This document shows, piece by piece, positions 31,764-42,720 of a stretch of 64,000 nt of DNA. Location: NCBI GenBank assembly GCA_036768485.1, contig JAVLUZ010000145.1, forward strand, positions 4,806,660 to 4,870,659, read 5' to 3'. A model generated the notes under the pieces. It saw only the letters and a program-made list of their open reading frames with translations, did no database searches and was not told the DNA's origin. The number at the start of each line of letters is the position of its first letter. Position 1 is the stretch's first letter. The translations under genes and the position numbers were made by a program. This stretch comes from Mermis nigrescens (lineage: Eukaryota > Nematoda > Enoplea > Mermithida > Mermithidae).

Positions 31764-32163
31764 ATCATATATCAAACATTCCGCGTGAACCTGTTCGATT
31801 AAACTACGATCCCTCTTTTTAGACGACTGAGGCCCAGAAGTGCAATAATCGTTCGACTGTTTGGATTTTGTGATAACCTCAATGACCTCCACCTCGTTTT
31901 TGCTGTCAATTTGCTGATTCATATATGAATTACTGATCGATTCTTTGGCCAACAGCTTGTTACATTCGGTTTCAAATTTAGTTAAATCGCTTAAGTGGCC
32001 TTGAATGCGCCAGGGAACATTTTCGGCTGAAGGGGTGACTTTCAAATTTAGGTCGCTGGCCAGGCTTTTAACAGAAAAATCCGGTCTTTGCTCAATCAAC
32101 TTCCCATTGATTAACTCAATGTCGTCTGCTCTCAGCAAAGGCAATGGCCGTGAAGCGCAACTC
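31764..32163 (-). CDS. Candidate coding exon, unidentified gene
   Basis: On the minus strand an open frame of 133 codons runs between a possible acceptor (TTTATAG, exon start at 32163) and a possible donor (GAT|GTTACG, exon end at 31764). The peptide is protein-like, with RADDIELINGKLIEQRPDFS, SLASDLNLKVTPSAENVPWR, GHLSDLTKFETECNKLL and a basic patch SSKKRDRSLIEQ near the end. Beyond 31764 the frame turns into an F/S-rich low-complexity tail, which is why I end the exon here. Both splice sites are weak. I do not recognise the family. It may or may not belong with the exons at 27.9 and 20.8 kb. Its exit phase (0) does not directly match the 27.9-kb exon, so at least one more exon would be needed. 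Confidence 0.4.
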
Positions 32164-32228
32164 CTATAAATTATTCACTAAACTCTTCTGACAGGTATTT
32201 GTCGTTAAATGAATAAACGTTGGGCACT

Positions 32229-32660
32229 AGACATACATGGCGTGAGAATTCAGGAGAGGAATGCAATTTTAGAGTGGCTTTTTGTGCTCAAAAATTGTGG
32301 ACGAATTAAAAACGTCGTTTCTTAGCGTTTCTGATGTTGCTCTATCTTTAAAGAGCACAGAGGCATAAAAAATCGCGAAAAAAAACAAAAAATTGAATAG
32401 ATTGGACAACATTATATATATAAATAGTCAAAAAACGAGCATATGGCGCGACTAAAACTCTTAAAACAGCAACATTTCAACGAATTTTTCTGAAACTTCT
32501 GAAAAATCGCGTTGTCGAGTTCGAAATGTCAATGCATAGCTATAAAGTGCGATTTTCAGCCTTTCCTCTACAAAACAAATCCTCCAAATGATTCCTGCAA
32601 CCCATAGGAGCGCAATGTCAAACTTTCAAGATAGGGGGTTATGAAGAACAAAAATTGCAA
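32229..32660 (+). mobile_element. Family C element, decayed
   Basis: CATGGCGTGAGAATTCAGG, GACGAATTAAAAACGTCG, TTGCTCTATCTTTAAAGAGC, GCATATGGCGCGACTAAAAC. The same order as the other C copies, with several gaps. Confidence 0.55.
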
Positions 32661-32687
32661 GATAGGTATGTGCTTAGTGAAAACGGC

Positions 32688-33040
32688 TCTATAGTCCTTT
32701 TGAAGTCAGAAAATTAGCTATATAGCCATTTTGCTCTCAGAAAACTAGCATTATAGCCTTTTTGGATTAACAAATATAGCTATATAGCCTTATCGAATTA
32801 TAAACAGCTATTAACCCATTTTTGGAGTCGAGAAAATAGCTTTATATCCTTTTGAAACACAGAAAAGACAGCTAAATAGCATTTCTGAGCTCAAAAAAGA
32901 CTATATAGCTAGTTTTCTGAGCCCAAAAATGCTGTACAGCAAATTTTCCGAGCACAAAAAGGCTATACAGCAATGGTTTTTCGGCCAGAATTGCTGTATA
33001 CCTTTCAGCTTTTCAAACCTGAGGGGGGGCAATACCACAC
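32688..33040 (+). mobile_element. Family H element (ATATAGC-rich), copy 2
   Basis: Matches 17478-17770 in order and spacing: GTCGAGAAAATAGCTTTATA, GACTATATAGCTAGTTTTCT, CTATACAGCAATGGTTTTTC, then GGCAATACC. An extra 80 bp of the same repeat type extends it on the left. Confidence 0.6.
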
Positions 33041-33480
33041 TTCATCCCCCCTGCTCTTGTGTGCTGCTCCCGTCAAAAGTTTATGTCTCAGTCCTACGTA
33101 TGGGCAAAATAGTCAGCTGTGCTTGGGACGCAAAGGCTTCCTTTACCACAGAAATTCTTTCGCCCTGTAATTTGCGATTTTCCAAGAAAAATCGTAGAGA
33201 AGGTGCTTTAACAAATTTTAGCTATCAGCGTGCTCGAAAGTGTCAAATTTCGGTGCTTCGAGCCACAAATTATTTTGTAATTGTTTCAGTACACCTATTC
33301 CAGTCTTATTTCGAATTTTTATTTTATCTCTTACGTTTCATGAAGTAAGAGCATGGTTTTATATGTAAAAAAATTATGTTTTTGACTATGTCCACCATTT
33401 TTTAGTCTAAAAAGACACGTGCTAAAAATTTTTAATTTTTAACCCCCCTCTAGAAATTTTTTTAGCGCGGAGCCAAGGAA
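33041..33480 (-). mobile_element. Family C element, decayed
   Basis: TTTGCGATTTTCCAAGAAAA, GCGTGCTCGAAAGTGTCAAA, TCGGTGCTTCGAGCC, GTTTTTGACTATGTCCACC. The right end is lost near 33470. Confidence 0.5.
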
Positions 33481-34537
33481 ACCGGTCCTGCGCCAACGGA
33501 ATATTTTGGGTATTAGCGCCATGTGAAAAGGCTTTTCTGAATTAAGAGATAAGACTTTCTGGCATTTTAAAAGCATTTTCCAAGAAGGTTCAAAAAATTT
33601 CGACTCTTCGCGCCGCACAAATGTATGATTTTTGCTTTACTAAGATGTTAGCTCTGTAATTTAGAATGCTGATGCAGTTAATCGTTCTTTCCAACAAGCT
33701 CTTCTGAAAACTTAACATCGATTTTGCTTAATCTGCAAGCGTAAGACTTTCCACTGTGGACAAAGACTAATTAATCATTGATTAAAAAAAGTTCTAACCA
33801 AAATAGCAGCATGAAAGCTTTGCATTAGATCAGTCAAGCTCCAATAGTTTTGACAAATATTACCTAATGTGATCAATCACACCTATACATGCAGGCAAGT
33901 CTATTCCAGGTATCCCGAAATGAAATTTTTTCAGTTTCCATTCGGGTTCCCAAAAGAAAAAGTTTGAAACTCAAATGCGCTTAACTGACCGTGAAAGCAG
34001 ATTTTAACAATCTTTTAACTAGGTTAGGGATCGCAGAATTTTTCGACGCTTTGCGTCGAATTAATTTTTTTATTTTATATTCGTCGTATAAACAGCCGTA
34101 TATGTGGCTCAATGAATCATATCAAAATTTGTGAACGAATATTGATTAAGCAATTGATCAGTCAAGCGTGAACGAAGTGGATAATGAGAAATCAGTCGTG
34201 TCGATACTTTTTGTAAGACATGCAAAATGTAAAAAAGTCATTGGAAAACTTTTTACACCATGGCGTAGAGCTTGCCGAGCAGCGCGCCAAAAGTGCCATT
34301 ATTTTGTTCCCCCCAATAGTGACAACTTGTTTCGGTGCGCTAATGAGAGGCCCCTTGCGCAAATGCTCTCTTCTGGCTATTAGCGGCCCCACTGATGGTG
34401 TTGGCGCAAAGAAGTCCCTGTTCCCCCAAATCCCGATGCTGCGCATAACTGAACAGCACCACACATGGGCGAGGGGGTCAGTTAGTGGTACCATACATGT
34501 AATAGAGAAGTTTAGGGATCCCTTACCCCCGACCATA
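33481..34537. other. Unassigned stretch
   Basis: No supported gene. Decayed palindromes are seen (GACTCTTCGCGCCGC at 33602, GACGCTTTGCGTCG at 34042). A CCCC-rich block at 34300-34440 is probably another old MITE. Confidence 0.35.
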
Positions 34538-34880
34538 CATGTACAGCATAGGAATTCTGGGGGTCACGCTCAAACATTTTTTAAAAAGTGCCTTTTTGGG
34601 CTAAAAACGATAGGTACACGCAGTGTTGTTTTTGTATTCGGCAAAGATTTTTCCCGATGTACAAAGACTTTTGGGTACCGTCTTTGTACATGTACAAAGA
34701 TTTTTCGGAAGACCAAAACTGCAAAAAAGGTTTTGAAATTCGCAGAAATTTTCGGCGCTTCGCGCCGAAATGAGAAATTGTGTTCTAAATATCTTCATAA
34801 TGTCAAAAATTGCGTTTTGAAAGGAAAAATGTCAAATTTTTCGCCAGCTTCGCGCCGTTTTGAGGCGATTATTAGCACTG
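34538..34880 (+). mobile_element. Family C head cut by an inverted family G fragment
   Basis: A C head (GTACAGCATAGGAATTCTGG ... ATAGGTACACG) runs to 34620. There a G element starts in reverse (CAGTGTTGTTTTTGTATTCG). The G part carries a perfect GGCGCTTCGCGCC at 34754-34766 and AGCTTCGCGCC at about 34850. It ends early at about 34880 (TTAGCACTG), about 180 bp short of full length. Confidence 0.65.
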
Positions 34881-34884
34881 TTTT

Positions 34885-35670
34885 TTAGCGCGAGCGCAAA
34901 CAAAAGTGGCCGCGCGCAAAGGATAATTCTCGGACATTTGCTACCCATGCATATACAGGTAAGTAAAAAAATAGAATCGTTCGTCGAACCATTATCTTCT
35001 TAACGATGGAAGCAAATGGAATGCGGTTTTGATAAAAAGTCAATTAAACAGTTACAAAGATAATAAGTTATTGCGTTTTCCAAAAAATTTATAAGCAATA
35101 TAGCGAAAGTCGTTTTTTCGAGTCATGAAAGCATCCGCCAGAAAAATTAATTATATTTGTTGTCGAGTAACTTTACGGCGCCCTGTGACAATTGAGTCAA
35201 ACTTCTATTCTTAAGCCACTTAATACAACCATCTCTATACTGATATACTTTACTGCATTCTTGGTTAGTGTAAAATAATCAATCCTTATCAAAAGCTGCA
35301 CATTTTGGTCACTGCTTGCAAATTAAAAAGCTGATTATGAATGTAGCAACCCACAGTAAGACTGCAGTTGCATCACGAAGACTAAATTTATCAAAATACA
35401 AATAAACAGGAACAAATATGTTTAGGATCATGCAAAGCATATCGCATTCAATTATTTTTCTCTGTTAAAAGCGTATTATCTTAGGGGATAACTTGTTTTA
35501 TGCACTAAATCTGTAAAGTCCCTGGAAAAAATAGTTTTGCAAAATTTAGTGGAAACCAACAGCAGCTCAACCAGCAGAATTAAAATTGGCTACATTTCTC
35601 GAGTGATATGCTCTCGGAGAAAGCCAAACGCATTTCAAACCGCGTTTAATTTGGACAACTATTTATGAAG
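34885..35670. other. Unassigned stretch
   Basis: AT-rich. No gene, RNA or family ends seen. Confidence 0.4.
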
Positions 35671-35671
35671 T

Positions 35672-35799
35672 TGGACCGAAATAGTGCGCGAAATTCGGGA
35701 TTTTTTAGCGATTTTTAGCGATTTTCGGGTTAAAACGACTAATTTTTCGGCCCAAGTCAGGGTTCCGCCCCCCTTAGGAAAATCCTGGATCGTCCACTG
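35672..35799 (-). mobile_element. Family D fragment
   Basis: From ACCGAAATAGTGCGCGAAAT to AATCCTGGATCGTCCACTG. The left end is missing. Internal AGCGATTTTT blocks are present. Confidence 0.75.
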
Positions 35800-36100
35800 G
35801 TTATAAGGTCCAATATCCGACTCGATTTTTTTTTGACCACCTTGTATGAGCAGCACAAAAAAACGGATTTGAGTACGTCCTAATGAAGGTCAAAAAGCAA
35901 CCCAATCATGAAAAATTGGATCGTCTCAGTCAACAATTCTCCACAGATAGGATATGATCGCATAGGCAGACTGTGTTATGAGATATCTTACAAACAGGGG
36001 CAGATCGAACGGAATTCAGAGGAGGCTGAACCATATTGAACTAAGATCGTCGGCGAAATGTAAAGAATAAAAATGTATTTTTAACAAGTGGCCTTTGCCT
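35800..36100. other. Unassigned stretch
   Basis: Nothing recognisable. Confidence 0.4.
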
Positions 36101-36102
36101 GA

Positions 36103-36620
36103 GGCACGTAGCTGGCTTTCTGAATTTGGGAGGGAGGCTAAAATTTTTAAATCAGATAAATCGAAAACCGCTTCCAGATAATCGAAAATAATCACGTTTT
36201 TAGGCGTTCCTGAGCGAACTCTCATATTGGAAAAAATTTGAAAAATTTTATCTTAATCTATGTTGTCTTCAGGATATCGCATAAGATGACTAATATAATA
36301 ATAACATAATAACATAACATAACTTTCTCAACATCGGGCTGTTTTAAGACAAAATTTATGCAAAACAATAAATTTGGCGCTAAGCGCCCAAAAATTTTGG
36401 GGCTATTAACTCAAAAGCAGGCACGTAGCTGGCCCTCCTATTTTGAGAGGGACCAACACCAATTTTGGGGGGTCTAAGCCAGAAATAGCACAAAATAACG
36501 TGTGAAAAAACCCCATTCTTCCGATTTTTTAATAAATTTTAGAGGAGTCCGGACCCCCCATTCCCCCCACAGCTACGTGCCTGCTCAAAAGTATGCTAAA
36601 ATCCATTCATGGCAGTCTTT
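36103..36620 (+). mobile_element. Family J element interrupted by family I
   Basis: GGCACGTAGCTGGCTTTCTG, then CGTTCCTGAGCGAACTCTC, then TTTGGCGCTAAGCGCCC. After the I insertion the J body resumes (GTATGCTAAAATCCATTCAT), as at 11850. The J head resembles the I head, which suggests related ends. Confidence 0.55.
36418..36583 (+). mobile_element. Family I hAT MITE (166 bp) with perfect 8-bp TSD
   Basis: CAGGCACGTAGCTGGCCC ... CAGCTACGTGCCTG, flanked by CTCAAAAG at 36410-36417 and 36584-36591. It lies within a J element. Confidence 0.9.
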
Positions 36621-36938
36621 CAAATACGCTCAAATAATTTCCAATGTTTTCCTTTGTTGGATCTTTGTAAAAAAACTTGTACTTTCATTCTCTTGGCGGG
36701 ACTGTGACCCCATACCCCTCACATCTACGTTCCTGCTTTGCCTACAAAAATACTGTTTCCGGCGTAGAAATATGAATTACTAGCCGGCAAAAAAGGTGCA
36801 TAAATTTAATTAAACTTGGAAAAGTTAACGTAAAATCGGTTCTCGGTTCCCGTTCCAAAAATGGTCGGTTCCAGCCGGTTCCAATTAACAGGCACATATC
36901 TAATATACATTATATCACAGAAAAAATATATCTACCGG

Positions 36939-37145
36939 CAGTGGCGGATCCAGGATTTTCCTAAGGGGGGGCGGTTCCCCTAAGGGGGGGGGGCAGAACC
37001 ATGACTTGGGCGGAAAAATTTGTCGTTTTAACCCAGAAATCGCTAAAAATCGCTCAAAAAATCATTAATTTTGCGCACTATTTCGGGCCAATGGGGGGGC
37101 GAACGCCCCCGAGCCTCCCCCCTCCACCCCCCTTAAATCCGCCCG
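36939..37145 (+). mobile_element. Family D hAT MITE (207 bp) with perfect 8-bp TSD
   Basis: CAGTGGCGGATCCAGGATTT ... TTAAATCCGCCCG, flanked by TCTACCGG at 36931-36938 and 37146-37153. High similarity to the other D copies suggests recent activity. Confidence 0.9.
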
Positions 37146-37236
37146 TCTACCGGTCCCTTATTTTGCCATATATGTTGGGCGGATAAGAGGGGGGCGCTCG
37201 CCATGTACCAAAGCCCGCCTTTAATCCACCTACGAA

Positions 37237-37423
37237 CAGGAGCGGATTTAGGGGGGCGGGGGGCCCCATTGGCCCAAAATAGTGCGCAAAATTAAGGATT
37301 TTTGAGCGATTTTTAGCGATTTTTGGGTTAGAACAGCTAATTTTTCCGCCCAAGTCAGGGTTCCGCCCCCCCCCCATCGGGGTACCGCCCCCCCCCCTTA
37401 GCGAAATCATGAATATGCCACTT
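37237..37423 (-). mobile_element. Family D hAT MITE with 8-bp TSD
   Basis: CAGGAGCGGATTTAGGGGGG ... GAATATGCCACTT, 187 bp, flanked by CCTACGAA (37229-37236) and CATACGAA (37424-37431), 7 of 8. Only 84 bp separate it from the preceding, oppositely oriented D copy's right TSD. Confidence 0.82.
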
Positions 37424-37431
37424 CATACGAA

Positions 37432-38018
37432 CCAGCGAACCTAGCCCTCCTAAATTTCAAATCAAAAATAGGTAATTTTTTTAAAAATTACACTGACCTC
37501 GTAAGAGGATTCTGACTGATAAAATGTTGTTTTACAAGAAATAAAACCTAATAAACTTATTTCATCGCATTATACTGGAAAACGAATACCTTTAGTTAAA
37601 GCGCATATCGAGTAACATAAGCTCTTTTTCGGACAAAAATGAAAATTTATTGGAAACTCCCAATTTCCATTTAAAAATATCTGTCTGGCGAGCAATATGG
37701 TACATTTATAAATGCATACAATTCAGCTAATTCAGAAAAAGCCGAAAAAATTCATAATTAAGTGAATGTTTTACGTCAAATGAATATTGCATTGATCACT
37801 TTTACCTCTTGCTTGAGGATAATTTGTAAGGAAGCATCCTGAACAAGCAGCGGTCGCTTTATATACTCTGAAAAAAATCATTAGTCGATTCAATATTATG
37901 CTAACTTAATGACAATGCATAGAAGTATTAGCAAGAGTGAGGAAATCGCAGGTATTTCACTCAGCAATAGGAAAAATTTGAAGCAACAAGCTAGCCATAT
38001 TTCTATTTTGAACATAGT
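37432..38018. other. Unassigned AT-rich stretch
   Basis: No gene, RNA or family ends seen. Confidence 0.4.
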
Positions 38019-38324
38019 CAGTAACGGATTCAGGATTTCCTGACAGGGGAGCGAAACCAAAAATTTTACTACAAGTATCATACATTGTCCGAAAATTTGT
38101 ATTTACGCTCAAAGTACCGGTTTTATGTTGTCTTCTGATAGGCTGAATTATTTCTGATGCAAAAAAAAGTAAAAATTTACGAAAAGCTTCCACTTCTCAA
38201 AAAAATTTGCAACATTAATGCAGAAACCGACGAAATCTTTGTTCTGTACAAAAACTACTCTTCTGGCGTAAGTTAAACTTTTTTATAGCGAGAGTATCAA
38301 AATGTGTCCGTGTTCAGTTATGTA
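38019..38324 (+). mobile_element. Family F 5' fragment
   Basis: CAGTAACGGATTCAGGATTT, then TATCATACATTGTCC and TTATGTTGTCTTCTGATAGG. Decayed. A family I element is inserted at its right side. Confidence 0.45.
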
Positions 38325-38486
38325 CAGGCACGTAGATGGCCATCCTATTTTGGGAGGACCAACACAAAATTTGGGGGACCCAAAAAGGCCGAAAATAGCA
38401 CAAAATAATGTTTAAAGTCCTATTTTTCCTTTTTTTCTAAATTTTAGGGGGTCTGGACCCCCATTCCTCCCAGAGATATGTACCTG
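38325..38486 (+). mobile_element. Family I hAT MITE (162 bp) with perfect 8-bp TSD
   Basis: CAGGCACGTAGATGGCC ... GAGATATGTACCTG, flanked by GTTATGTA at 38317-38324 and 38487-38494. Confidence 0.88.
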
Positions 38487-38494
38487 GTTATGTA

Positions 38495-39732
38495 AAAACC
38501 ACATTTAAAATACAAACAGTCTTTAAACCGTGTATCAATTAATTCCACACTAGACTTACAGAAAATAAAGTTTTTTTCCACTAATAAATTCAGCAAAACG
38601 GATAAATATGAAAAGTACGAGGATGACACCGGCGTAACAATCTTTGAAGGTTATTATTTTATAGCAAATGCAAAGATGAGGAATAACTATAGCAAATGAA
38701 AATGCTCCTATTTAACAAAAAGGACGAATATACTTGGTAGCACGCATTATTTGGGTCTAAATTCTTCGACAGTACCGACCTTTTGGAACTTTCAATGGGG
38801 GTTAGTACCCCCCTCTCAACAGTCTTTACGTACATGTATGGCTGGAGACAATCCTACTCCATGATATGCCTAGATCCACAATCTAACAAAAGAATGATTT
38901 TGATTATTACGCTCATAATTAAGGAAGGCAGAGGACCGGCATATGGTAGGGCGGTCAAATACACATGTGACGGAGAATGAGGATTCTCCATAAACGACGT
39001 TTATCCTCTTACCCCCAAAGTCAATAGCTTTTGAATCTCCCCTTATTTTCGGAAAAAAACTTGCGTTTTTTTAGCCATTTTAGGTATTTTTTGCCATGTT
39101 GGCCAAACATTGAAGGTCATTAAACCCCCCCCCCCCATCTGAAAATGTCCGACTACTACCCTCTTGTAAAATTGTGAGCTTTCCATGTCTGTGATCGAAA
39201 CATTTGTCCGATGCAAGTTAAAATAAAATGCTATGAAGACTCTGAATAAGGCTTTTCGAACGAAGTGACATGAATTTGAAAATGCATTTTATCAAACCGT
39301 ACCTAAATATACTGGTTTTCGAACATGTCCGACGCGAATACGCATAACACATAGGGGCGAGCGAGTGGGGTTTTACCCCCTAAAGGGTCAGCCAGACAGG
39401 TATATGTTGTCCAGCGATTCTGAGCTGAAAGATTCTGTAGCATTTTTCAAGACAAAAGCAGTAATAATGTACACATTTTTCAATACTTTCATGTGCTTTT
39501 TAGTCAAAAAGCGCCCAAAAGTAATCAATTACTAGTTTTTAGTGTAAAAAAGCAATAAAATGAAGTCAGAATGGATTGAAACGCTTCAAAAATCTTTTAT
39601 TACCACGAAAAAGCGTTTCATAGGCTATTTTGACCATTTTTGTCACTTAAAGCAAAAAAATCCTGAGCACTAAATTAATTAATTTAAATTTCTGGAATTT
39701 TACTCACTCCCTGCAGAGTGCCGACTGCTGAC
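38495..39732. other. Unassigned stretch with family M-like pieces
   Basis: 38815-39180 contains GTACATGTATGGCTGGAG, CCCCCAAAGTCAATAGC and a C-run. It loosely resembles family M. No gene is supported. Confidence 0.35.
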
Positions 39733-39967
39733 CACACCAGGGCAATAGCTCATGCCAGCCCGTTCATGGAACGGGCTGACACAAAAGCTGGACGGGCTGA
39801 AGAGCCAGTCCATTTGGATGGGCTAATTTTAAAAAAGTGAGAAAATAATGGAAAATCAAAGGAAAATCGTCTTTTTTAACCAATTTTCAGCCCAGCAACG
39901 GACTAATCAACCTTTGAGAGTCCAGAGTTGGACAAGCTAAAGCTTTGGCTGTTGCCCAGTTATGGTG
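39733..39967 (+). mobile_element. Family E element, uninterrupted copy
   Basis: CACACCAGGGCAATAGCTC on the left and GGCTGTTGCCCAGTTATGGTG-type ends on the right are loosely inverted. The interior has ACGGGCTGACACAAAAGCTG and TTTTCAGCCCAGCAACGG. Compare 1575-2090. No TSD identified. Confidence 0.55.
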
Positions 39968-40781
39968 CCAACCCTGACTTTGTGCATCTATGCAAACAAG
40001 TCAACGTGTTGAGACAGTTGACCAATAAACGTTCATTAGATAACACCAGTTTTTTGCATTAAATTAGCTGATTTAATTGAAAATAAGATAAATGAGTAAA
40101 ATTTTGGCATTCGGCTCTTTAATGCATATAGGAGGGTTGAGAAGAGACAAGATATTTCCCTCCTTGAGAAATCCGAGACACGGAAGGTACTTTCTGTCAT
40201 TTTTCAGCTGAAGGAACATATTCTGCATCCTTCTCAAAAAAAAATCAATATGTCAAAAATTTCAATTTTTATCTTTTATTTAAAAAAGCACCCTAAATTG
40301 ACAAAATGGTCGTAAAAAATCAGAATTTACCGCCAAATTGTGTAACTTCTATATATTTAGTGTCAAAAGTGCTAGGGTGCAATGATAACTATAAATGGCA
40401 TATTGACCCCCTACCAATGACCCTGACCTTGTGCCTCGATGATTAGGCTCAAAAAATCTGTTGCAATACTAATGCATTCCAAAAGTCATCTGAGGATATA
40501 AAATATTTCAAAATTCTGGGTATCACAGTAGCAAGGGCATAGCTGTGGAGGATAGGATAGGGGGACTTATTCCCTCAATCTTGGAAGTATGAGTACTTTT
40601 AACATTGGGTCCCACAGAGGAAAAAACCAAAAATTCTTAACGCGTATCTAATAGACCGCTAGAAAAGATATTAGCACACTTTTTGAGCAAATAAGCCTAA
40701 AATACAACATATTTGTCAAATTTAATTAAAATCACAACTTCGAAATTTCTGTCCTTCCAAATCCACAAGATCAGCTATGCT
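39968..40781. other. Unassigned stretch with a family J-like fragment
   Basis: 40535-40780 has GGGCATAGCTGTGG ... AGATCAGCTATGC ends, like J. The rest shows nothing recognisable. Confidence 0.35.
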
Positions 40782-40785
40782 ACTG

Positions 40786-42115
40786 GGCCCGGTTTCAATA
40801 TTCGGACTTAAGTCCGAGCTCATTCTCATCTCGACGTTTTAATCGCCAACGTCAGGTTGTTCAGTTTCAATATAAGAGACTTAAGTCCGAGCTCGCGATA
40901 ATCTCGAGCTCGAGCTCAGCGCCAGCTCGGACTTAAGCTCGGCGCAGTTTCAAATAAATTTTCCGCCGAATTTCGCGCTCGACGTCGAGCTCAGACACAA
41001 TGTTATAGTTAATCCTGCTCGTTAGGTGATTTAAGTCCGAGCTCGCGCCAATTTTTTATAGTTTAGGTGTCATTATTACGCACTTTTTATATGTGCGTGT
41101 TTATGTATGAAGGTTTTATGCGAAGTATCGAAATTTTGGGGGTTTAGCGTGGATGAAAAAGTTTTTAGAGGTCAAAAAAATAGTCTGAAAAACGGTGGTA
41201 TGGCGAAAAACATCATTTTTCGACGTTTTTCGTCGAACTCTATCCACTGCCATCAGAAAATCGCGGAAAAAACGGAGAAATTGTCGGAAAAAATCAAATT
41301 TTGGGGGTATTTCGGTTTTCATGTTGAATATTTTGCCTTCTGAGGGGTGCACACCATACGTGAGCAGCAAGAAAATTCTGGGGGGAGGGGTGCAAAATTT
41401 TTTGAAGGTCAAAAAATGGCCTTAAAAATGGTGGTATGGCGAAAAACACACCATTTTTCGACGTTTCTCATCCAGCACTATCCAGTGGCATCAAAAAATT
41501 GCGAGAAAAAAAATTTTCAAAAATTGAATTCTGGGGGTATTTTGATTTCTGGGGGGGAGGTATTTTGGTTTCTGACGTACTCCTTTTTTGCTATCTTCCA
41601 TGATTTTTTGTTACAAAAATTAATGACAACAAATAAGTACTTTCAGTCTATCGATCGAATTACACGCTTTTAACATCGACTGATAGAATTTTTAGTGATG
41701 CTCTCAAGTCGATACTTGCGCGTATTATTAAAATTAGGCACGAAAATAGAATATTATTTGACTTATATCGACTTTTTCGCACGTATGTGAATTATATTTC
41801 AAGCCTTTAGCATCGTTCTTCCTATAGGTACTTGCGACAACAAGTACATAACATCGCAATTCAACTTAAAGTGTGCATACGATTTAATTTATGCGAAAAG
41901 TGCGCAGATTTATCTCGTTCAGTGCATGTCAATGTGTTAAAAATAGCACGCGCGAGCAGCTCGGGCTTAAGCCTCAGCATCAGCTGAGCGCGACGTCGAA
42001 CTTTTTATTGAAACTGAAAAAAATTAATCCTGACGTCGCGCTCAGCTGATGCTGAGGATCAGCGACTTAAGCTCGAGCTCGCGCTCATCCTCAGTATTCT
42101 ATATTGAAACCGGGC
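40786..42115. mobile_element. 1.33-kb inverted-repeat element with CCCGGTTTCAATAT ends and GAGCTC-rich subterminal palindromes
   Basis: The left end GCCCGGTTTCAATAT and the right end ATATTGAAACCGGGC are perfect inverted repeats. Just inside, both ends carry clusters of ACTTAAGTCCGAGCTC / GAGCTCGAGCTCGCG and GCTCAGCTGATGCTGAG. ACTG lies on both sides (40782-40785 and 42116-42119), a possible 4-bp duplication. The interior holds two B-type elements and no transposase. The right end of a related element (TATAGAAACCGGGCC) lies at 45713. Confidence 0.75.
41108..41577 (+). mobile_element. Two adjacent family B copies
   Basis: The first (about 41108-41354) is diverged: GGCGAAAAACATCATTTTTC, GACGTTTTTCGTCGAACTC. 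The second starts at CATACGTGAGCAGC (41355) and is closer to the other B copies, but it is cut at about 41577 (GGTTTCTGACGTAC). They are in the same orientation and directly abut. Confidence 0.6.
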
Positions 42116-42450
42116 ACTGATCAGTAGCACCACACTCTCAGCCGTTTCTAAAAAGTATAACTTAACTCAGCTTTAAACCTATATACGATAACCATACACA
42201 TCATTAAATTTTGATGTTCTATTTTTTAATATTGCCGTTAGCTTTAAGTCTGGCTTAAAAGTCCATGCAAATGGTAGCCAGTGTTGCATCTTAAAGTGTC
42301 CATGCCTTAAAGTGTCCGGCTAGACATTTTAAGGCACCTTAAAAGTGTCCGGCTCTGCCTTAAAGTGTCCGGGTTACGCTGAGTATACGTACGCATTTTC
42401 GCCCACGCATGTCACTCGCTGTACAGTTAGGTAAGTAGGCATGTATATAT

Positions 42451-42720
42451 ATGCGTACCTTGTACAATGTATTGAGGTACATAAATACAAGCAAGCCGAT
42501 GCATTACGAAGAATTTGTTGCATCGTCAGTGGCGTCGTTTAGCGAACTTGGAGATAAAATTGATTATAAAAATAACTTTCGTGAGGAACAATCGATGATA
42601 TTTACGGATTTCAGTCATAAATGTTGTGAATTTAAACTGCACACGGTTCCATTCACTCATGATTCTAAAAAAGACATGCTACAACTTCATTTTATATATT
42701 GCCTACCATGCTACCATCGA
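42451..42720 (+). CDS. Unidentified open frame inside the nested element
   Basis: The frame reads VLRYINTSKPMHYEEFVASS, FSELGDKIDYKNNFREEQ, DFSHKCCEFKLHTVPF. It opens at ATG 42451 and stays open to 42885, but the last third enters the next element's end and is probably not coding. I recognise no domain. It lies between the left arm of the 42281-45642 element and the hAT-like element at 42880. It could be a remnant of that element's own gene. Confidence 0.3.
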
